Source of the DNA: Omphiscola glabra
Lineage: Eukaryota > Mollusca > Gastropoda > Lymnaeidae
Direction of reading: 5' to 3'
DNA length: 64,000 bases
Assembly (NCBI GenBank): GCA_964017045.1
Contig: OZ024807.1
Span: 22,799,097-22,863,096 of the forward strand
Positions 26,689-35,600 of the stretch are shown here, one piece after another. The notes below the pieces were generated by a model, which was not told where the DNA came from, ran no database searches, and was given only the letters and a program-made list of their open reading frames with translations. Position numbers and translations under genes: made by a program. The first letter of the stretch is position 1. Every line of letters starts with the position of its first letter.

Positions 26689-29600
26689 AAATTAAAATAA
26701 AGTTATTATTTATTTTTTTAATATATTTGTTTTTTTTTTATTTGTAATTTGATTCATTTAAGATATGTATTAACTCTGTTGTAAAACTATGGGTATTATA
26801 AAAAAGGAATGACACCTCAATAACAGCTGATGATTGTTGTATTTGTTTGTGAATTTGCAGATCATTCACATGAAAACCAAACAATGTGTCGCAACACAAT
26901 CTGATATGGTCATCCACCATGACCAATAGATGCGTCCGGAAAAGTTTAGCTACTATCCACTAATCTTAAAAGTTGAAATTAATAACAGATCGTAAAATGT
27001 AAGGTTTAGATATTACTATAATTTATATATATATATATAACTTTTTTCATATTGAATGCCTATGTTAGACGTTCAAGTTATGTCATAATTTGGTACGCAT
27101 TTTGAAAAAAAAGCCTTGATTCAGAACGGTACGCAATCAGACGTTTATTTAGGGACGTTTTCAGTAAGGTTTTGTTTGCCGTACGCACTATACATAAAAC
27201 TTTATTCTCTGTGCGCAGTACCTTTGACTTTCAAAAAATATTACAACACATTTCATCATTACAAATTGTGCCATTGAGTACACTAATATTCTTTACAAAA
27301 AAAAAAAAAAACAACAGAAAATACCATTGGCCCATTTTAAGAAACTATAGTTCATTAAATTATTTAAGTGTTGTTGAACAAGGTGACTTCATTTGAGTAG
27401 GTCATTGGGGAGGGGTGGATTTGAGAACCCTGATTTCACAGAAAATTAAGTGATATCAGTATTTAGGATAACATAATATCAAAATATAGCAAGAAATTAG
27501 AAGGAAAAAAATAAATAAATAAAATGGATACGGATTCAGAAAATGTAAATATATGAAGGAGTTGTTGACAAAATATGAGTGCAGTAGCAAGCAAAAAGAT
27601 GGATCAGTACTTTAGACGCAAGGGAACTGTCAGTAGGAAAATCTGAATCTGTAGCGGCTCTGATCAATGGTCAAATAAATTCAGCTGGCTTGGAATCATC
27701 CTAAGTTTATACTACATTTTGATCGACATCATATTTAGTTCATACAATTTGGGCTACAATGTTTCCACTATTTATTTTAAAACTCCTCAACTATGAAAAA
27801 GACGGCGACCAAATTGTGAACAATATACCTTCGTCACCAGATTCACTTCACTAGAAAAGTACCTCGATATTGTTCATAAGGAAAAGTAAATTATCAGTAA
27901 CTTGCAATTGCAATCAACAATGCAGTTCTGGACAAAAATATCATAGGATTTACATGCATTGCCCAATGCTATGACGGTGCCTCGGTGATTAGTGGCAGCA
28001 TTCGGGGTGCGCAGCCAAGGAATAAAGAAAGAACTTCACAGGTAAATTACATCAACTGGCACGCTCATCGCCTGAATAATAACCCAGGTATGAAAGTATA
28101 TGCGATGACGTTGTCATCCTTTCTACCACACATTCTCTCTTTATATGTCCGTGTATGTTAGTGACTCTCGGCATAAACTATGTGTACAAGTAATAGTTGA
28201 GTCATTGAAGTACAGACTGCTGACAGGTTAACAAAATCAGAAGCTCAAAGGCTGTAAAAAAACGACTTCCTTCAATATCATGTGTGCCTTGTTAATAACC
28301 ATAACTTCTGCTAGAATACACCAAATAACATATTAAGGCATTTACAAACAGTGACACATGGTATGGAACTTTGCAAAAATCTGATGCATTATGAGTTCGA
28401 ATTGGAATTTCCCTGAACGATGACAACTACGACAGGTAACAGTGACACAAAGAGCTCAGGCGATGTGAAGACAAGTATCACAATATTGTGTGCTGTCATC
28501 AACTGGTAAAACTGTTACAGAAACAACTCAAACTAATAAGAGTTCAGTGCGTGCCAGAACATATTTTACGGGTTTAGTCAATCTTATCATTGAAGTCGAT
28601 GCTTGATTTGAAGTTAATTGTAGTGTTCTAACATGTATGTCTACATTAAACCAAAGTTTATCAAACAAAGTATGCCCGTATTCAGTTAATGAACTTGCAA
28701 ACTATATTCTACTTGTGTTATGATTAAGGTAATGATTCACACACATCTTTTTTCTGTTATATTTTATCAAAATCATTAGGAAAAAAAATGAAACATTGTG
28801 ACCATTCATCGAGTTTCAAAATACTTCAATCGTCTTCTACGTGATTTATTGAGCTCTTGAAAGTAATCGATTTTGTCCTAACCCTGCCGCTAACTACAGT
28901 TAAAAACGAAAGTCTATTATTTGTATGCAGTGAACACATCTCAGAAACAGATTGTGGGGGGGGGGATACAACTTAATGAGCTCCTGGTAAATTGCATGCC
29001 TCCAAGAAGTTGCAAACATTCGAAATTTGAAGATAGATTGATGATGTTAGTCCTTTAAAAGAAAGAAAGTATCCTTCGTGACAGTAAATCATTTTAGGAC
29101 ATTTTGTATGTTAAGTTGACAAAAATAGAGTGTGTATATCCTTTTCACAACACTTGCAAGTTGCACTGTATAAAATACATATACATACATCAGAACCTAA
29201 TGTCTAACTTATTATATTTAGTGACAACTAGACAAAGACAATATCTTTTATGCATACACCTAGCAGAACTGGCTTGAAAATTCAGACGAAATAACTCAAC
29301 AAGCCGGCGATATTTTGGTTTTGCCCCTCCTCTAATGAAACATAATTTAGATTGTGTCCTGGTTAAACATTAGTACATAATTATTGCAATTTGTTAATAT
29401 AGCCCCGAATCCAAATGTAGTAAAACTACGTCAATGAATGTGCCTGTGCATTTTATGAGTATGTCTCATAGGCACAATTCGTTATATATGGAAACATTGG
29501 AGTTCATAACTGATTTATCTTATTTTTATATATATATTTTTTAATATCTACTAATTTTATTTTCTTTATAAGCGTCACAAATGACACACGATAAATTTAT

Positions 29601-32600
29601 GTCTGGATTTTAAACTGGCACCAGATAATACGAAGCTGGTGTATCTCTTGAAAACAGTGCAATCCACTAAACAATAAAAAAAATATATTATTCTTGTATT
29701 CATCAATATATAATTGATGATTTTTAAAAAGTTGTTGGCCTTAAATTAAAAATAATAATAATTGAAATCCTTACTTTTTTTCTTTTTAAAAATATGTATT
29801 ATGTATTTCTCTGGTATAATATCATATTATTATATTATATGTTTTCTTATATAGCGCGGTACCCCAGCCTAGGGCTAGGCTCACCGCGCTGTACATAAAA
29901 ATATTAGCAAAGGAAACATAATCGTGACAATAAAATAAAATGCATTTATGTGATAAAAAACAGCTGTATAGAGACAAAACAAAAACGAATTCATGTTCAC
30001 CCCACCCATCCCAGAACTTTTACATGACATACCATGGACGGCAGCTAGCAGCATTGTTTATCGGTCAGATGTGGGAATCAGTCGGGGTAATAGAGTTTAA
30101 AGAGATGTGTTTTGAGTGCAGTTTTGAAGGCCTGTGTGGTTGGTATATTGCGGATGTGAAGTGGCAGATAATTCCATTGTTTGGGGGCGCAGAAAGAGAA
30201 AGATCGTTCACCATATGTTTTAGTACGTGTCTTAGCAACGGACAGAATACGCGTGCCTGCGGAGGAGCGAAGCTGTCGAAGGGGTGAATAGATAGAAAGA
30301 AGTTCGGTTAGATAGGAAGGGCAGGAATCGGAGAAAAAGTTATGACAGAGAACAGACAGCTTGTAATCAATGCGTGCCTGTATAGGAAGCCAATGAAGTT
30401 AGTGGAGTAGTGGAGTGACATCATATACTATATAAATGAGAAAATATGTATGTTTCCTACATTGATGTGACATGACGTCCCTATGCTGGATGTTCTTGTA
30501 TTTAACAAATAAAACAACATCAACAAATATTTTTTAAAAAAAAAGATAAAAAAAGTGATACTGTGTTGAAAGCGAACATGCCATGTTTTCATTTGGTTAA
30601 TAAATGACTGACTGCTTTGAAGCTGTATGAAGGAAATAATAGATCAAGGTTTGCGGAAGTTGGAATCAACATAGAGAACAATAAGTGAGGAACGTTTTCT
30701 ATACGATCGGCGTACACACGATTACAATTAAGAGCTAAAGCTTTGATAAACGCAGTGTAAATGTACTTGAAATATCTATGTCACAAAATATCCACCTTTG
30801 TCGGGGCCAGATATACTAATTCTATTGTCCTTCATAACGCTATATCTCTTGCATTTCATTTCACCCGAATTTACATGAAGATTGTATCTAAAATTTAACT
30901 TTAAAATTAATTGCAAGCTGTTTATAGGACGATTATCTTATTCAGGTAGCTGACGTTGGCTTTTTTTTAACTTAAAGGTAAATTGTCTAGTCTTTTGAGT
31001 AACAATGTTTTGATATATTTGTATGTAAATGTAATATATTTTGAAAAAAAAAACAAGTTCTTGTTAAATGAGGTTAAAGAAGATTGATTAAAAACAAAAT
31101 AAATCAATGTTTAGATCAACTTAGCTCTGTTCACCAACATTAGAAACCATGATGTTCATCAAGCCAAATTAATATTTCCATTTTATTGTTGATGGGATAT
31201 TTACAAACTATCCGTGTGTAAATAAAATTTAAAAAAATCCTAGTAAAAATGGAAATAGATTGCGTTATGTTATTAGAAAGATAATGTCAAATTGCAGTAT
31301 TAAGTGTGATTATGACTAAGCAGTATTTTTTTTCTTCATTTAATCTTATTCAATATTAGATTTTAATGTTTTATATAAAGTGTGGAGAATTTTACCTGAC
31401 ATATTTTTGAAAAAACAATTGCCTGCACTAATATATGAATGATTGAGACGTCAAAGAAAATAACACTCAACTACAGCGTTCTCTTGTAATTATAAACCCA
31501 TCTTACAGCACCGCTTAAAGAAAGTCGTACATTTGTGTACACTAATAAAAACGTAGCTTGTACGTTGATGACCAAACGCCCGCAGCGAAAATCCATGGCA
31601 TGTGTTTATTTGTGTATTTCATATAAGGAACAACATTAACATTTGGTCAACGTGTCCAACCTGATGTCAGAAAAAAGAAATTGATCTAGCCTAATTTAAT
31701 CATATTTTAATAGTAAACATATTTGCAAAATGTAAGATCTCAATGTCCAGTAGTTTTAGAGTGCATAACATGGAAACAATGAAAGAAACACACTAATATA
31801 CACACCAACATTTAGCATATTACCTAATTATAAAGTATAAAGTTGTTGTTTTTTCCGGGCTTTTTAAAAATATTATCCTGTAAACTGATACGTTATATAT
31901 ATATATATATAAATATATATATGAATATATGTATATATATATATACATATATTTAATTTCAAATATATACACTAACAAGTACCCGGCTTGCGTTGCAATG
32001 TCACTCGTATAAATAAAATGTTGTTTTTATTATGTTTTTAATTTTTTTTTTTATATTAATTAAAAGGTTTTCCAAAGCGTGAGCAGGCCACACATAGATG
32101 TCCATGGAATAGTCATGGATGTTCAACATTTACCCCACAATTGTAGCGATTGATCCATCCAGGCAATTGCTATGTTTGAAATTATATTTATATAGCTCAT
32201 TTAGTGCTCATAAACAAATGTAGGGTCCACGCCCCAAACGAAACATTGTAAAATGGTTGTACTTATTCAGGAACATTTTGCGGGCGTACACACAACAACT
32301 CACCAAAGTTTTATCGCAATCAGATGAATGGTATAGGAACGCATATGCAACTTATATTTGAATAGCTCATATCAGAAAAAAAAACTATTTGCGGGCCCCA
32401 AATCTACAACTGATTATTGCAAAATAGTTATGGTTATACAAATTCAGAAATATACTTGTCATGTCAATTCAGAAATATACGTGTCATGTCAATTCAGAAA
32501 TATACGTGTCATGTCAATTCAGAAATATACTTGTCATGTCAATTCAGAAATATACGTGTCATGTCAATTCAGAAATATACTTGTCATGTCAATTCAGAAA

Positions 32601-35600
32601 TATACTTGTCATGTCAATTCAGAAATATACTTGTCATGTCAATTCAGAAATATACTTGTCATGTCAATTCAGAAATATACTTGTCATGTCAATTCAGAAA
32701 TATACTTGTCATGTCAATTTATAAATATACTTGTCATGTCAATTCAGAAATATACTTGTCATGTCAATTTATAAATATACTTGTCATGTCAATTCAGAAA
32801 TATACTTGTCATGTCAATTCAGAAATATACTTGTCATGTCAATTCAGAAATATACTTGTCATGTCAATTCAGAAATATACTTGTCATGTCATAAAAATAT
32901 TGAAATGTCGCTGTTTGTAATTGATTAAAATTACATCCACCATCGCATTAGGTCTTTTTGAAATTATATTTATATAGATCATGTTAAAAACACAAAGTAA
33001 GGGCCGCTATCCCGAAATGTATTGTTTTTAAAATGATTGTACTACTTTAACGACCGACGCAGGCGGGCGCATATTAATTCAGCAACGTTTTATCTCAATC
33101 GGATGAACGGTATAGGAACGAATAGAGAAATTATATGTATGTAGCTTAAAAAATTGGAACAGGAATGTAAGGCCCCCGGCAACAAACTGAATATTGGATA
33201 ATGTTTGTATTACCTCAGAAACCTACTTTTTAAGTAAAAAAATAAATAAATGTCGCTATTTGTATTTGATTAAAATTATATCCATCATTAGCTCTGTTTA
33301 AAATTATACTTATGTTGCTCATATAAGCTAAAATAAATTTAGGGTCTCTGGCTGAGAATGGAATATGTTAAATAAGTTGTAATAAATCAAAAACCATTTT
33401 CAGCCATGATCATTAAAAATCATCACAGTTTTATCTCAGGCGTGATCATAACTACTCATCACAGTTTCATCTCAGGCGTGATCATAACAACTCATCACAG
33501 TCTTATATCAGGCGTGACAATAACAACTCATCACAGGTTTATCTCAGGCGTGACCATAACAACTCATCACATGTGTATTGCAATCGGATAAATGGTATAG
33601 GAGCGTACTTTTCATTTTTAAATAGCTTATATAAGACTAGACGAACTTAGGCCCCTGGCTCAAATCGGAATCTTTTAAATTCTTGCAAAAATTGGAAAAC
33701 TCTTGCAGGCTTGCGCCAACAACTCAACAAAGTTTGTATGCAATCGAATACATGGTATAGGAGCACGAATAAAAATTAAATTTACATACACTTAAAGAAA
33801 AACAAAAGAGGGATTTAGGGTCAACGACTCAAGATGAACCATCTAAAAAGGGTTTTAATCACTTTTAAAAAATGCGTGGGTTTGTGGACAACAAGTCATA
33901 CAAGTTTTATCGCAAGCGCATACGGTTTGAAATTATATTTATATTGCTAATAGCAAAAACAAATGTACGGCCCCTGGCTCAAAACAGAATATTTTAAAAT
34001 GGTTGTAATAATTCAGAAACCGTTTCGAGCATGCGCACCGCAACTCGAAACGGTTTTATATCAATCTGAAAAATGGCGTATTAGCGCATACGAAAATTAT
34101 ATTTACGTAATAGAAAAAAAAATGAAAAAAATAAAAATTAGACACCTTGAACAAAAAACGGAATGTTCTAAGAGGGTTGTAATATGCGGACAACATCTCA
34201 CCAGAGTTTGATTGCAATCGTGTGAATGGCGTAGTAGCGCATATTGTACATGTTTACAGATAGGGCTGACCCTAACATTTGCGGAGCCCTATGCGAAACG
34301 GATTGCGCGGGACCCATTCTGGGTAGAGGATAAGGATAATAAGTGAAAATTAAGATTTTTTATTAGAAAATGAATTTGGGGCGGGGCCTATGAAAGTGCG
34401 GGGCCCACTGCGGCCGTATAGGTTGCAGTGGCCTAAGGCCGGCCTTGCATACAGAAGAAAAAATTCATGTATATATATAGTCCACACACCTGTAGCGATT
34501 GATCCACCCACGCAGTAGCTCTGTTTTAAATTATATTTAGATAGCTCAAATATTTATTATTTTTAAAATAAGGCCCCCGGCCCCAAACGTAAAATTTTAA
34601 AATGGTTGTACTTTTGTCACACACAAACTGAAATGTCGTTTGTATTTGATTGATTTCTAGCCACCCATGCAATAGCACTGATTGAAATTGTATTTGTATA
34701 GCTCATATAAGAAAAACATAATTTGGGGCTCTGGCCGGAAAAGGAATATTTCAAAATAGATAAGCTAATTCAGAAACAATTGGTGCGCACAACAACTTAC
34801 CAAAGTTTTATCGCAATCGGATGAATGGTATACGAACGCATACGAAAATTATATTTAGCTCATAAAATTGGGGAAAAGGAATTTAGGTCCCCGGTCCCAA
34901 AACGGAATATTGTCAAATGTGTGTAATAATTCAGAATCATTTTCATTTTTTTACAATTCACACAATTTTCATCACTTTGGATTTATGGTATAGAAGCAAA
35001 TACGGGATATACTTGTATAGGTATAGATATAGTTTACCTTTCTTGCAATTATTCAAGGATGATCTGTCTGTCTGACTGTTTGTCTCTCATGCTGTCTCTC
35101 TGTCTGTCTCTCTCTCTATCTCCACCTGTCTCTATGTCTCTCTGTCTGTCTCTCTGTCGCTCCGTCAGTCTCCCTGTCTATCTCTCTTTCTATCCGTCAC
35201 TCTGTCTGTCTCTCTCTCTATCTCTCTTTCTCTCTGCCTGGCTCTCTTTCTCTCTGTCTGTCTCTCTGTTTCTCTGCCGGTCAATATGTCTCTCTGTCTG
35301 TCTGTCTCTCTGTCTCTATGTTTGTCTCTCACACTGTCTCTCAATCTGTCTCACTGTCAGTCTCTGTCTATCTCTCTGTCATTATGTTTGTCTCTCTGTC
35401 TGTCTCTCTGTCTGTCTCTCCGTCTGTCTACATCTCTGTCTGTCTGTTTGTCTCGCTGATTGCCTATCTTTATGTCTCCCCTTCTGTCTCTCTGTCTGTC
35501 TGACTGCCTGTCTGTTTGTCTGTTTATCTACCTATTTACCATCTACATGCCTGCCTGCCTACCTACCTACCTGCCCACCTACCTACCGACCTACCTATCT

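Larger units (their letters stand above)
31970..35000 (-). mobile_element. Helitron deletion derivative with internal repeats
   Basis: The left end (AAGTACCCGGCTTGCGTTGC at 31977-31996) matches the end at about 61435 beside the Helitron helicase. Positions 32075-32100 (GTGAGCAGGCCACACATAGA) match the helicase C-terminal coding region at about 61580. The remainder is built of roughly eight to ten degenerate units of about 150-300 bp. These carry words like GTTTTATCGCAATCGGATGA, ATGGTATAGGA, AAAACGGAATATTTTAAAAT and TTATATTTATATAGCTCAT. The same units are found at 63600-64000. There is no usable transposase, so it is non-autonomous. Confidence 0.7.

Noticed and set aside
29940..30287. 115-codon open frame on the plus strand
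   Set aside because: It lies within an interspersed repeat shared with 6065-6935, where the frame is not kept.
32358..32920. Overlapping repeat-protein open frames
   Set aside because: A 25-bp minisatellite without stops in any plus frame explains all of them.
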